This document shows, one piece after another, positions 1 through 7,968 of a stretch of DNA of 64,000 nucleotides (position 1 is the first letter of the stretch; every line of letters begins with the position of its first letter). The position numbers and the translations under genes were made by a program. The DNA is from Verrucomicrobiaceae bacterium (GTDB lineage: Bacteria; Verrucomicrobiota; Verrucomicrobiia; Verrucomicrobiales; Verrucomicrobiaceae): assembly GCA_947458455.1 (NCBI GenBank), contig CANGYJ010000009.1:186001-250000 (forward strand), in the 5' to 3' direction. The notes under the pieces were generated by a model that was not told the DNA's origin, ran no database searches, and was given only the letters and a program-made list of their open reading frames with translations.

Positions 1-237
1 TGGCGCAGGCGTGAGTCGAACTGCAAAAGCAGCGTGGGAATGGATTCGGTCAGGTTGGGCATGCAGCGTGGTTCACGCCCGCGACAAATCCGTCACGAGC
101 GAACCGGCACGCTAGCAGGGCAATCGGCCTTGGAAAGGGCCGTGACGGTGTTTTTTATGTGACGCGGCGGTGAGAGGCTTCGGAAATTTTCAAAATTCAG
201 CCTTCACGGGGATGAGCATTGCAACCTAGCAGGCCGC
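1..237. other. Left-edge spacer, no supported gene
   Basis: I see no convincing gene in these bases. A minus-strand reading frame opens with ATG at 60-62 and runs off the left edge for 20 codons without a stop, so it could be the start of a leftward gene, but 20 codons prove nothing. Around 125-157 there is a short GC-rich inverted repeat (CGGCC/GGCCG) followed some 12 bases later by six T residues. The spacing is poor for an intrinsic terminator. Confidence 0.3.
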
Positions 238-465
238 ATGGCATCGTCAGGCATGCTCAAGACGTCAAATCCACGTTCCAAGGCCGCCAAACCTGCTGAC
301 AAGGCCCCGAAACGCAAAAGCGCGGCGCAGCGCTTCCGCGAACTGCCTCTAGCGGAGCGTAGAAAGCGGCTGGAGGTGTTCTTTGACGACGTTCAAGGCC
401 AATGGGAAGGCGGCCCCAAGTCAGGCGCGGTGGATTACCTGATTCAACTCCGACGGGAAACATGA
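238..465 (+). CDS. Putative antitoxin of a PIN-domain TA pair
   Basis: This small protein of 75 residues is very basic in its first 30 residues and has a predicted helical second half (LPLAERRKRLEVFF). Its stop overlaps the start of the following PIN-domain gene in an ATGA arrangement, the usual layout of VapB-type antitoxin genes. I recognise no AbrB, RHH or Phd/YefM motif, so the antitoxin role rests on position and size. A second in-frame ATG at 253 could be the true start. In known pairs the antitoxin binds and blocks the nuclease and represses its own promoter. Confidence 0.6.
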   Translation: MASSGMLKTSNPRSKAAKPADKAPKRKSAAQRFRELPLAERRKRLEVFFDDVQGQWEGGPKSGAVDYLIQLRRET

Positions 466-896
466 GACATTTCGCCGACGCCAGCTTCATCGTATCCTCT
501 TGCGCGGATGATGAGCACACACCCCTGGCGCGGTCGTGGTTCCGCCGGAATAGCCACACGGTATTCACTTCGCGTCTGGCCTTGTTTGAGGCCGAAAATA
601 CCATCCTTCGCATGCGCGTGTCCCAACGGCTGACTGAGGAGAAGACATTCAAGACCCTCGAAAACCTCAAGCGTGCCCAGCTCGAAGGCTTCATCGAGCT
701 CTGGGAAGTGCCCGTGCGCAGGCTATACCCAGCTGCGCGTCGGCTCAGCCTGCATCACAACAAAATCAAAAGCTATGGAGCGATGGACATCCTGCACGTC
801 GCCAGCGCCCTCGACATGCGCTGCAATGTTCTGCTGACATTTGATGAGCCGCAGGCCGAGCTGGCGCGTGCCGAGGGGCTCAAAACGCCACTCTAG
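462..896 (+). CDS. PIN-domain ribonuclease toxin (VapC-like)
   Basis: The 144-residue product starts MRHFADASF, giving the first conserved acidic residue of a PIN fold (Asp6). Further acidic positions lie at the 'FEAENTILR' segment, and the C-terminal stretch 'YGAMDILHVASAL' carries the Asp expected in the VapC active site. VapC toxins cleave tRNA or rRNA with a metal-dependent PIN site; that activity is assumed from family. The reading frame is open from 402, but the ATG at 462 is preferred because it overlaps the upstream stop by 4 bases and puts the PIN fold at the N-terminus. Confidence 0.8.
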   Translation: MRHFADASFIVSSCADDEHTPLARSWFRRNSHTVFTSRLALFEAENTILRMRVSQRLTEEKTFKTLENLKRAQLEGFIELWEVPVRRLYPAARRLSLHHNKIKSYGAMDILHVASALDMRCNVLLTFDEPQAELARAEGLKTPL

Positions 897-907
897 CTGT
901 CGGTCTC

Positions 908-3646
908 ATGCTCACCCCCGTCATCACTCCCGAAGGAATCCTCACGCTGGAAGGCGCGGCGGAGTCGTCGGTGGAGCGAAAGATGAGTGCGTGTGATGGG
1001 GCGGTGCCCCTGCTGCGGCTGCTGGCCGCCGAGCTGCACGAGGCGGAGCTGGAGCCGCCGTTTCGATGGCTGCGGGAGTGGGCGCAGCGGCTTTTCACAC
1101 GGCTTTGCCAGACAAAAAGCACCGAGCAGCTTCCGGTGCCTTCACTGGAGGAACGCACGGCCTTCCTCGCCACCATGCCACCTTTCATCGGAGCGGAGCA
1201 TGTCACGGCGGAAGTGCTGGAGCGCTGGTGGCTCGATCTCGCGGCGCACATCGCGCAAATCGCCACGCAGGGTGTCGAGGCGTGGCTGCGAGAGGAATGC
1301 CCGGCGTGGCATGTCGTCGGGCGCGTGAGCTTTCACCTCGCGGAGAACAAGACGGACACGCAGCGGCCTTTTGCGTTTCTGGCGACGTTTACCGAGAAAC
1401 TCAGTGCCACCGGTCAGCCGCAGCATTTGCCACTGGCGCGGGCGCTTCAGCTTTATGCCGGGCAGAAGGATCAAACGGCGCTCAATGCGCTGCTGGAGCC
1501 GGTGAGGCTCGCCGCAGACAAATCCAAGCTCCTCCGCGAATGGCTGGAGTCGAAGCGGCTCTTCCAACCGATGGCGATGTCGCCTCAGGAGGCGTATCGC
1601 GTGCTGCGTGAGACCGCCGTGTTCCAGGAAAGCGGCATCATCATGAAGCTGCCGGACTGGTGGAAAGCCGGCAAGACCACGCGGCCCACGGTCGCCGTCA
1701 CCATTGATGCGCCGAAGAAGACCTCGCTTCATGCGGGCACGTTGCTGAGCTTCAAAATCGAGCAAAGCCTCGATGGCGAGCCGCTCACTCCTGCCGAACT
1801 CGAAAAGCTCCTCAGCGCCGATACCGGCCTCGTTTCGCTGCGCGGCAAATGGGTCGAGGTGAATGGCGAGCGACTCCACCAAGTGATGGAGCATTGGCGA
1901 CGCGTGCAAAACGCCACCGGTGAGGGCGGCATCGGCTTCCTTGATGGCATGCGGCTCCTCGCGGGCTTTGGCGAGGCCAAAACCGCCGCTGAGGCCGAGC
2001 AGCTCGAAACCGTGAGCGAGTGGAGCGATGTCATCGCGGGTAAGCAGCTCGCCGAAGTGCTCGAAAAGCTCACCCAGCCCTCCGAAGCTCCACCACCCGA
2101 AAATCTGCGTGCCACGCTGCGCCCGTATCAGCGACAAGGTTTCGCGTGGTTGAAGTTCATGACGCAGCTCGGCCTCGGTGCCTGCCTCGCCGATGACATG
2201 GGCCTCGGGAAGACGATTCAGGTGATTGCTTTGTTGTTGGACCACCACAACTCGCGACAGCGTCCTGGAGTGCGCCGGTCCTCCGGCGCTTTCGAACGTC
2301 CCCAGGACTCCGAAAAGCTCCAGAGGGCTGGAGCACTCCAAAACACTCACGCGCCCGCCTTGCTTGTTGTGCCCGCCTCCCTCGTTGGAAACTGGAAGGC
2401 CGAGGTCGCCAAGTTCGCGCCCGATTTGCGACTCTTCATCGCGCATCCTTCCCAGACCTCCCGCGAGCAGCTCGATCTCGCCGTTCAGCATCCTGCCGAG
2501 GCTGTACGTGGCTACGATGTGATGCTCACGACCTACCAGTTTCTCCAGCGCACGGAGTCCTGGCAGATTCATCCCTGGAGCCTCGTCATCCTCGATGAAG
2601 CTCAGGCCATCAAAAACAGCGGTAGCAGCTCAGCAAAGGCCGTGAAGCGCCTGCAAGCTCCTACACGCATCGCTTTGACCGGAACGCCTGTGGAGAACCG
2701 ACCCGGCGATCTTTGGAGCCTCTTCGACTTCCTCAATCCCGGCCTGCTCGGCGGCAGCACGGCCTTTGCCGAGGCCGTGAAACGCTGCGCGAAATCCAGC
2801 GAAGGCTTCGCACCGCTGCGCCGGCTCGTGAAGCCCTACATCCTGCGCCGCATGAAGACGGATCGCCGCATCATCACCGATCTGCCGGATAAAATTGAGC
2901 TTAAAGCCTTCTGCGGCCTCACCAAACGCCAGGCCACGATCTACGCGAAGCTCGTCGATCAACTCGCCAAGATGCTCGCCGACAAAGAGATGGAGCCCAT
3001 CAAGCGTCAGGGCCTCGTGCTCGGCTTCCTGCTGAAGTTCAAGCAAGTCTGCAACCACCCCAGCCACTGGAATGGCGATGGTGCCTGGGCTCCCGCCGAT
3101 AGCGGCAAATTCGCCCGCCTCGCCGAGATCTGCACCGAGTTGGCCGAGAAACGCGAACGCGCCCTCATCTTCACCCAGTTCGCCGAGACCTGCGATCCGC
3201 TCGCTCGTTACTTGAGCACCGTTTTCGGTCGCGAAGGCCTCATCCTGCATGGCGGCACCAGCGTGAAGAAGCGTCCCCAACTCGTCGAAGCCTTCCAACA
3301 GCCCGGCGGCCCGCCCTTCATGGTCATCAGCGTCAAAGCCGGCGGCACCGGGCTCAACCTCACCGCCGCCAGCCACGTCATCCACTTCGACCGCTGGTGG
3401 AACCCCGCCGTCGAAAACCAAGCCACCGACCGCGCCTTCCGCATCGGCCAGCAGAAGAACGTCATCGTCCACAAATTCGTCTGCCAAGGCACCATCGAGC
3501 AGCGTATCGATTCCCTCATCGAAGACAAACTCGCCCTCGCCAACGACCTCATCGGCGACGGCTCCGGCGCCGAAAAACTCCTCACCGACATGAGCAGCGA
3601 GGAACTCCTCGACTTCGTGAAGCTGGATGTCAGCGCGGTGGAGTGA
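908..3646 (+). CDS. SNF2/Swi2-family DNA-dependent ATPase
   Basis: The 912-residue protein belongs to the bacterial SNF2 (RapA/HepA-like) superfamily 2 ATPases, which move along DNA and remodel protein-DNA complexes. Residues about 200-350 resemble the bacterial SNF2-associated domain. The ATPase core has motif I DDMGLGKT (429-436), motif II DEAQ (563-566), motif III GTPVEN (592-597) and motif VI QATDRAFRIGQ (838-848). Between motif I and the next conserved strand (ALLVVPASLVGNW) sits an unusual Arg/Ser/Gln-rich insert of about 34 residues (449-482), encoded by a palindromic repeat listed separately. The frame stays open through it, so the protein is probably intact. The gene ends 2 bases from the convergent macrodomain gene. 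Confidence 0.93.
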   Translation: MLTPVITPEGILTLEGAAESSVERKMSACDGAVPLLRLLAAELHEAELEPPFRWLREWAQRLFTRLCQTKSTEQLPVPSLEERTAFLATMPPFIGAEHVTAEVLERWWLDLAAHIAQIATQGVEAWLREECPAWHVVGRVSFHLAENKTDTQRPFAFLATFTEKLSATGQPQHLPLARALQLYAGQKDQTALNALLEPVRLAADKSKLLREWLESKRLFQPMAMSPQEAYRVLRETAVFQESGIIMKLPDWWKAGKTTRPTVAVTIDAPKKTSLHAGTLLSFKIEQSLDGEPLTPAELEKLLSADTGLVSLRGKWVEVNGERLHQVMEHWRRVQNATGEGGIGFLDGMRLLAGFGEAKTAAEAEQLETVSEWSDVIAGKQLAEVLEKLTQPSEAPPPENLRATLRPYQRQGFAWLKFMTQLGLGACLADDMGLGKTIQVIALLLDHHNSRQRPGVRRSSGAFERPQDSEKLQRAGALQNTHAPALLVVPASLVGNWKAEVAKFAPDLRLFIAHPSQTSREQLDLAVQHPAEAVRGYDVMLTTYQFLQRTESWQIHPWSLVILDEAQAIKNSGSSSAKAVKRLQAPTRIALTGTPVENRPGDLWSLFDFLNPGLLGGSTAFAEAVKRCAKSSEGFAPLRRLVKPYILRRMKTDRRIITDLPDKIELKAFCGLTKRQATIYAKLVDQLAKMLADKEMEPIKRQGLVLGFLLKFKQVCNHPSHWNGDGAWAPADSGKFARLAEICTELAEKRERALIFTQFAETCDPLARYLSTVFGREGLILHGGTSVKKRPQLVEAFQQPGGPPFMVISVKAGGTGLNLTAASHVIHFDRWWNPAVENQATDRAFRIGQQKNVIVHKFVCQGTIEQRIDSLIEDKLALANDLIGDGSGAEKLLTDMSSEELLDFVKLDVSAVE
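2253..2353. repeat. 101-bp palindromic element inside SNF2 gene
   Basis: This stretch aligns without gaps to the reverse complement of 35393-35493, with 84 of 101 bases identical by my hand count. It contains two inner hairpins: gcgccgg/ccggcgc at about 2272-2289, and gctccag/ctggagc at about 2317-2333. The left end (cgcgacagcgtcctgga) matches the terminal repeat of the other copy. The right end has drifted, which fits selection for an open frame. It replaces a region that is short in typical SNF2 proteins. Confidence 0.8.
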
Positions 3647-3648
3647 CT

Positions 3649-4155
3649 TTAACAAAGTAAACTCTCATACCTCTTCCGATCCGCCTCGCTGAAGCAGCAG
3701 ACGATCACCGTCTTAAGGGCTGACGGCGTCTGCAAAAACGCTTTCACCGCCTCCACGGCGATCTCCGCCGCCTGATCAGCCGGGAAGAGATACACGCCCG
3801 TCGAAATGCACGGGAAGGCGATGCTTTGCAGGCCATGCTTCGCGGCCAGCGCCAGCGAGTTTTGGTAACAAGCCCTCAGCAGCTCCGGCTCTCCATTCCC
3901 GCCGCCATGCCAGACCGGCCCCACGGTGTGAATGACATGCCGCGCCTTCAGGCGATAGCCCTGGGTAATTTTCGCCTCGCCCGTGCGGCAGCCGTTCAGC
4001 GTCATGCATTCCGCGACCAGTTCCAGTCCGGCAGCCCGATGAATCGCCCCATCCACGCCGCCACCACCCATCAGCGAGGTGTTCGCCGCATTCACGATGG
4101 CATCGACATCGAGCTTCGTGATGTCGCCTTGGAGGACTTGGAGTTTACCGTCCAT
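3649..4155 (-). CDS. Macrodomain protein, ADP-ribose hydrolase type
   Basis: The 168-residue single-domain protein matches the YmdB/MacroD-type macrodomain. It begins [21 protein letters not shown], with the Asn-rich NAAN (22-25) and glycine loop GGGGVD (30-35) that line the ADP-ribose site, followed by [10 protein letters not shown]. Known relatives remove ADP-ribose from proteins or deacetylate O-acetyl-ADP-ribose in the cytoplasm. The substrate here cannot be read from sequence. It converges on the SNF2 gene with only 2 bases between stops. The length is normal and no lesion is visible. Confidence 0.9.
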   Translation of the reverse strand: MDGKLQVLQGDITKLDVDAIVNAANTSLMGGGGVDGAIHRAAGLELVAECMTLNGCRTGEAKITQGYRLKARHVIHTVGPVWHGGGNGEPELLRACYQNSLALAAKHGLQSIAFPCISTGVYLFPADQAAEIAVEAVKAFLQTPSALKTVIVCCFSEADRKRYESLLC

Positions 4156-4173
4156 GGAAGGATGTCATCTAGG

Positions 4174-4743
4174 TCATTTGCGTCTCATCATCACGGTCGG
4201 TTCGGTCCATTTCCAGAATTTCGGGTCGAGCAGCTTGGGGTAGTTCGCGGGATCGCTGGCGAGGGTGTGGTGCGGGCCGTCTTTGTCAGGTTTGGAGGTG
4301 CCTTGGAGTTCACCGGACTTCAGGGCGGCGGTGACGGCGTCTTGATTGATGGCCCAGAGGAGGAAGACTTTGTCGTCGAAACGACGGAGGAGGTGAAGGG
4401 TGCCGTATTCGGTTTTCGCGGTATCTTTGAAGATGGCGAAGAGGAGTTTCGAGTCGGTCTTCGTGCCAGTCTCACGCAGGGCGAAGGTGAACACCTCAGG
4501 CTTCTTGGTTTTGTCTTTCGGCGTGGCTTCCTGGAGTTCGAGCAGGCCTTTTTCGGCATCGCGAACGCGGAAGGTGAAGACTTCATCCGCATCATCCGCA
4601 GGATGCCAGTAGCCTTCCCAGTCGGCGGTTTTGAGCTTCACGGGTGCGGAACCAAAATCGTCTGCCACATAGGTCTCCGGGCAGGAGGTGAGCAGGACGG
4701 TAAGCGCTAGGCTGGCGGCGAAGCGGAGGAAGGAGTTTTTCAT
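4174..4743 (-). CDS. Small lipoprotein of unknown function
   Basis: The 189-residue product has a type II signal peptide: Lys/Arg start, hydrophobic core, and a lipobox LLTSC with the lipidated Cys near residue 20. The mature part has repeated beta-strand-like pairs and a KDKTKKPEVF turn, and resembles no family I know. It lies 18 bases downstream of the macrodomain gene's start on the same strand, so the two may be cotranscribed. It is probably anchored in an outer or inner membrane leaflet facing the periplasm. Confidence 0.7.
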   Translation of the reverse strand: MKNSFLRFAASLALTVLLTSCPETYVADDFGSAPVKLKTADWEGYWHPADDADEVFTFRVRDAEKGLLELQEATPKDKTKKPEVFTFALRETGTKTDSKLLFAIFKDTAKTEYGTLHLLRRFDDKVFLLWAINQDAVTAALKSGELQGTSKPDKDGPHHTLASDPANYPKLLDPKFWKWTEPTVMMRRK

Positions 4744-4761
4744 GCGAAAAAAGATACGTAG

Positions 4762-5046
4762 CTAGCCGATCACCGGGCCTTTGGCGGCCCAGCGGTTCAG
4801 CACGATACCGGGGGAGTTCGCACGCCACTTGGCCACATGAGGCGTGGTGTAGTGGGCATCCATGGCGGCCTGATCGCGGTAGCTTTCGCTGAGGGAGAAA
4901 AGATAAGGATTCGTGGCATCACGGCTCACCTCGAAGCGCAGGCAGCCTGGCTCTAGGCGGGAGGCAGCGGCGTTTTCGAGGGCGAGAGAGAGGAATTCAT
5001 CCACACACTTCGGATCGATTTCGAGAATGACAATGACATTGACCAT
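4762..5046 (-). CDS. ABM-domain (YgiN-like) monooxygenase
   Basis: Using the ATG at 5044-5046 gives 94 residues starting MVNVIVILEI. The pattern of a first beta strand, a helix 'FLSLALENAAASRLEPGCLRFEV', and later 'YFxxESYRDQAAMDAHYTTPHVAKW'-like spacing is the dimeric alpha/beta-barrel ABM fold. Family members act on small quinones, polyketides or haem, or protect against reactive electrophiles; the substrate is unknown here. The frame stays open to 5082, but those 12 extra residues precede the fold and are probably not translated. Confidence 0.82.
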   Translation of the reverse strand: MVNVIVILEIDPKCVDEFLSLALENAAASRLEPGCLRFEVSRDATNPYLFSLSESYRDQAAMDAHYTTPHVAKWRANSPGIVLNRWAAKGPVIG

Positions 5047-5123
5047 GGCCGCCGACAGAGCCGATTTTTCCTCAACATGCAACCCGCCATCCGCGTATTA
5101 GAGGGACCGGAACAATCTCCTTC

Positions 5124-6188
5124 ATGAAAATCTCCTTCCCACTCCTCGTCCTCGCCGCGCTGTCCACTGCCCTCGTCGCCCAGGAAAAGAAGCCTGAGCC
5201 GCCGAAGCCTGCTGCGTCGGCATCTGTACCGAAAGCCGCCACACCAGCACCAGCGGCCAAGCCAGCCGTCACACCTCCCGCTCCCGCCAAAGTCGAAGTA
5301 AAGCCTGCCGCAAAGCCCGTCACACCACCCGCACCCGCGAAGCCCGCGCCCAAACCTGCAGCTCCCGCTCCGAAACCAGCTGCCAAAGTCGAAACCAAGC
5401 CCGCCACGCCACCACCACCCCCGAAGCCGCTCGCGAGTTTTCCCGACAAAGCCCTCGAAGCCGCGGTTCGCCGTCAGGTCTTTGCCAAGCGTGACAACCA
5501 GGAGCCTCTCACCATCGAAGACGTGTCCACCGTGGCCATCATCGAGGCACGCAAAGCTGGCATCAAAGACCTAACCGGCCTCGATAAATGCACCGCGCTT
5601 GCTTCGCTGACTTTGCCGGAAAACCAGATCGCCAGTGTAGCCGCTTTGAAAGGCCTGGAGCGCCTCCAGTTCATCGACCTTGCGGATAACCAGGTCGCCG
5701 ACATCACACTGCTCGCCACTTGCAAAGCCCTCCAATACATCGCCCTCACCCGCAACAAGGTCACCGATGTCTCGGCGCTCGGCGGCGTCTCGTCTCTGAC
5801 CAGCCTCTACCTCGCCGGAAACCAGATCAAAGACGCCTCCCCGCTCTTCAAGCTGCCCAAAGTATGGACCCTCTATCTCGAAGGCAATCAGATCAGCAGC
5901 ATCACAGGCATCGGTGGCCTCAAATGGCTCTCCATGCTCTCCCTCAAAGGCAATGCCATCGCCGATCTCAGCCCGCTGGAGCCGCTGACCGATCTCCAAT
6001 TCGTCTTTCTCGAAAACAACAAGATCACCGATCTCACGCCGCTGCACCGCATGTGGAAGAAGGACAACGAGGGTGCCCGCGAGTGGGCTCCCTACTGCCA
6101 GATCGATCTCACAGGAAATCCCCTCGACGAAAACGCCAAAAAGCTCGTCGAGGAACTCAAAAAGGCCGGCGCACGCATCACGCCGTGA
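5124..6188 (+). CDS. Secreted leucine-rich-repeat protein
   Basis: The 354-residue product has a Sec signal peptide (MKISFPLLVLAALSTALVAQ) and then a low-complexity Lys/Pro/Ala linker of roughly residues 22-108. About seven to eight internalin-like LRR units of 22 residues follow, with the LxxNxIxDxxxL consensus (for example LPENQIASVAAL and LAGNQIKDASPL). LRRs of this type form a curved protein-binding surface. The Ala/Pro linker probably spans cell-wall or periplasmic material. A related LRR lipoprotein lies at 12798-13754, so the two may be paralogues. Confidence 0.82.
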   Translation: MKISFPLLVLAALSTALVAQEKKPEPPKPAASASVPKAATPAPAAKPAVTPPAPAKVEVKPAAKPVTPPAPAKPAPKPAAPAPKPAAKVETKPATPPPPPKPLASFPDKALEAAVRRQVFAKRDNQEPLTIEDVSTVAIIEARKAGIKDLTGLDKCTALASLTLPENQIASVAALKGLERLQFIDLADNQVADITLLATCKALQYIALTRNKVTDVSALGGVSSLTSLYLAGNQIKDASPLFKLPKVWTLYLEGNQISSITGIGGLKWLSMLSLKGNAIADLSPLEPLTDLQFVFLENNKITDLTPLHRMWKKDNEGAREWAPYCQIDLTGNPLDENAKKLVEELKKAGARITP

Positions 6189-6197
6189 CCTTCACGC

Positions 6198-7067
6198 TTA
6201 CTTCACCACCTTCGTGACGAATTCCTCCAGCGCCTTCGTCGTCGCATCGCCATCGGTGCCGATGAAGGCGTTGATCTTCGAGTGATTCGTTTCCTTGCCA
6301 CCAAAGACCGTCGTGGGGATCTCAGCTTCCTTGAGCACTGCTGCGAGTCGTCGTGCCTGAGCTGAATTATCCGGGTGATCCGCCACATGCACGATGAGGA
6401 AGGGCGGAATCCCCTTCCCCTTCGCCACATGCGTCACAGCCGAGAACTCGAGGTGCTTCGCCGGTTCGTTGCCGAACTTCTCCCGGTGCCCAAACTTCGC
6501 CTGAGGCTCGTGATGCACCCGACGACGCGTTTCCGCCGTCTCGATGATCGCCGGGATATCGTAGGTATCACCATCCACCGGCACGCAGCCGATGAGCGAG
6601 GTGAAGGAAACGCCTTCCGCCTTCAAATAGCGGTCATCTGTGCAGATGAGCGTCGCCAGTTGTGCGCCGGAGGAATGGCCGCCCACGAGCACCCGCTTTG
6701 GATCGCCGCCATGTTCGGCGATGTGCTTGTGCATCCAGCCAAAGGCCTTCGCCACATCACGCACGAGCACATCCATCGTCACCTCCGGCAGCAGGCGATG
6801 ATTGATCGCCACAAACACAAAACGCTTCTTCGTGAACCATGCGGGCTTCTCCTGCACGTTCGCCTTGTCCCCCGTCTGCCAGCCGCCGCCGTGAATCCAG
6901 AACACCACCGGCAGGTTCTTCGCGTTCGCTGGCGTGTAAATATCCAGCACATGCCTGGCGTGACCGTTTTCGACATAGGGGATGCTGCGTTTCCTGTCCA
7001 GGGCAAAGCAGGAAACGGCGAGGAGGAGAGTGGCGACAACGAGGAGGAACTTCATGGTGACATTCAT
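6198..7067 (-). CDS. Secreted alpha/beta-hydrolase, HSL-like esterase
   Basis: The 289-residue product has a signal peptide (start at 7067, or 12 bases later at the internal ATG of [13 protein letters not shown]). It shows the oxyanion loop HGGGW, the nucleophile elbow GGHSSGA, and late Asp and His residues near 'HVADHPDN' and 'NHSKINAF' that complete a catalytic triad. This matches the esterase/lipase families related to carboxylesterases of the HGGG type. Exported enzymes of this kind remove acetyl or other ester groups from polysaccharides or lipids. The promoter region is shared with the divergent TetR gene. Confidence 0.85.
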   Translation of the reverse strand: MNVTMKFLLVVATLLLAVSCFALDRKRSIPYVENGHARHVLDIYTPANAKNLPVVFWIHGGGWQTGDKANVQEKPAWFTKKRFVFVAINHRLLPEVTMDVLVRDVAKAFGWMHKHIAEHGGDPKRVLVGGHSSGAQLATLICTDDRYLKAEGVSFTSLIGCVPVDGDTYDIPAIIETAETRRRVHHEPQAKFGHREKFGNEPAKHLEFSAVTHVAKGKGIPPFLIVHVADHPDNSAQARRLAAVLKEAEIPTTVFGGKETNHSKINAFIGTDGDATTKALEEFVTKVVK

Positions 7068-7135
7068 CTACGCCGCGGTCCCCCGAAATCACTCGTCTCA
7101 CGGTGTCGCCGCTCGATGTCATTGATGATTATAAA

Positions 7136-7152
7136 TTTGACCAATGGTCAAA
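7136..7152. promoter_or_regulatory. Palindromic operator upstream of TetR gene
   Basis: TTTGACCAATGGTCAAA is a 17-bp palindrome with an odd centre, ending 19 bases before the chosen TetR start. The core TTGACCAwTGGTCAA recurs at 7938-7952 in front of the exporter genes. Two identical palindromes flanking a TetR gene strongly suggest its own binding sites. The distance to the divergent esterase gene is under 70 bases, so that gene could also be affected. Confidence 0.75.
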
Positions 7153-7171
7153 ACTTGCCACTACTCGGCCC

Positions 7172-7912
7172 ATGCCCATCCAAACTTCCTCACCCAGCCG
7201 CAAGGAGCGCGAGTTCATCGCGCGGGAGGAGCTCATTTTGAAGCATGCGCGGCGGCTGCTGCTGGAGAAGGGCTTCCAGGCCTGGAACATGGACCAGCTC
7301 GCGGAGGCCGTGGAGTATTCCAAAGGCACGCTGTATCAGCATTTCAGCTCGAAGGAGGATCTGGTGCTCGGCGTGGCCACGCAGTCGCTGCGGCAGCGGG
7401 CGGACCTTTTCGAGCAGGCGGCTACGTTTCAAGGGCGCACACGGGAACGTTGCCGGGCGATCGGCTTTGCCTGCTGCGAGTTCGCGATGGCGCATCCAGA
7501 TTATTTCCACACGGACATGCTGCTGAAGTCCTCCTCCTTCGTGGAGAAGGCAAGCCAGGAGAGGCGGGAGGCTCACGCCTTCGAGGGAATGCGCTGCTGG
7601 CGGGCGGTCAATACCATCATTATTGAGGCGATGGCACTCGGCGACCTGCCGAAGGACCGCGTGACAGCGGAACAGGCTACTTTTGCGCTCATCTCGGTCA
7701 CCGTGGGCAGCCACATCATGAGCCAGGAGCCGAATTTGAAGGTCTTCGCCGGGATCAAGGACCAGATGCAGGCCGTGCGGCTAAACCAGGACCTGATCTG
7801 CGACGGTCTGGGCTGGAAGCCGCTGCTGCACGAGCACGACTACCGCGCCACCGACTTGCGCATCCTGAAGGAAATCTTCCCCTCCGCCTCGAAGTGGCTC
7901 AAGGCCGCCTGA
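7172..7912 (+). CDS. TetR/AcrR-family transcriptional repressor
   Basis: Starting at 7172 gives 246 residues (MPIQTSSPSRKERE...). The N-terminal helix-turn-helix is clear: 'ILKHARRLLLEKGFQAWNMDQLAEAVEYSKGTLYQHFSSKEDLV' contains the TetR-typical GTLYQHF recognition segment. The C-terminal half is a variable all-helical ligand domain. The frame is open back to 7103, but an upstream start would place the operator palindrome inside the gene. The product probably represses itself and the exporter operon that begins 56 bases downstream. The ligand is unknown, presumably the exported compound or an antimicrobial. Confidence 0.9.
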   Translation: MPIQTSSPSRKEREFIAREELILKHARRLLLEKGFQAWNMDQLAEAVEYSKGTLYQHFSSKEDLVLGVATQSLRQRADLFEQAATFQGRTRERCRAIGFACCEFAMAHPDYFHTDMLLKSSSFVEKASQERREAHAFEGMRCWRAVNTIIIEAMALGDLPKDRVTAEQATFALISVTVGSHIMSQEPNLKVFAGIKDQMQAVRLNQDLICDGLGWKPLLHEHDYRATDLRILKEIFPSASKWLKAA

Positions 7913-7937
7913 AACCCGTCTCTTTTTTGCCCCATTA

Positions 7938-7952
7938 TTGACCATTGGTCAA
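7938..7952. promoter_or_regulatory. Palindromic operator upstream of exporter operon
   Basis: TTGACCATTGGTCAA is a 15-bp palindrome with one central base pair, identical in core to 7137-7151. It lies 16 bases before the permease ATG, in the 56-base gap after the TetR stop, where it could block a promoter or early elongation. Confidence 0.78.
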
Positions 7953-7968
7953 ACAACGACCTTCATTC

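Noticed and set aside
1..62. Possible partial gene leaving the left edge on the minus strand
   Set aside because: Twenty codons without a stop, no ribosome site and no recognisable motif are too little to call.
7144..7626. Alternative ORF overlapping the TetR gene
   Set aside because: It lies in another frame of the TetR gene and its ATG is inside the operator palindrome. The TetR frame shows a clear helix-turn-helix.
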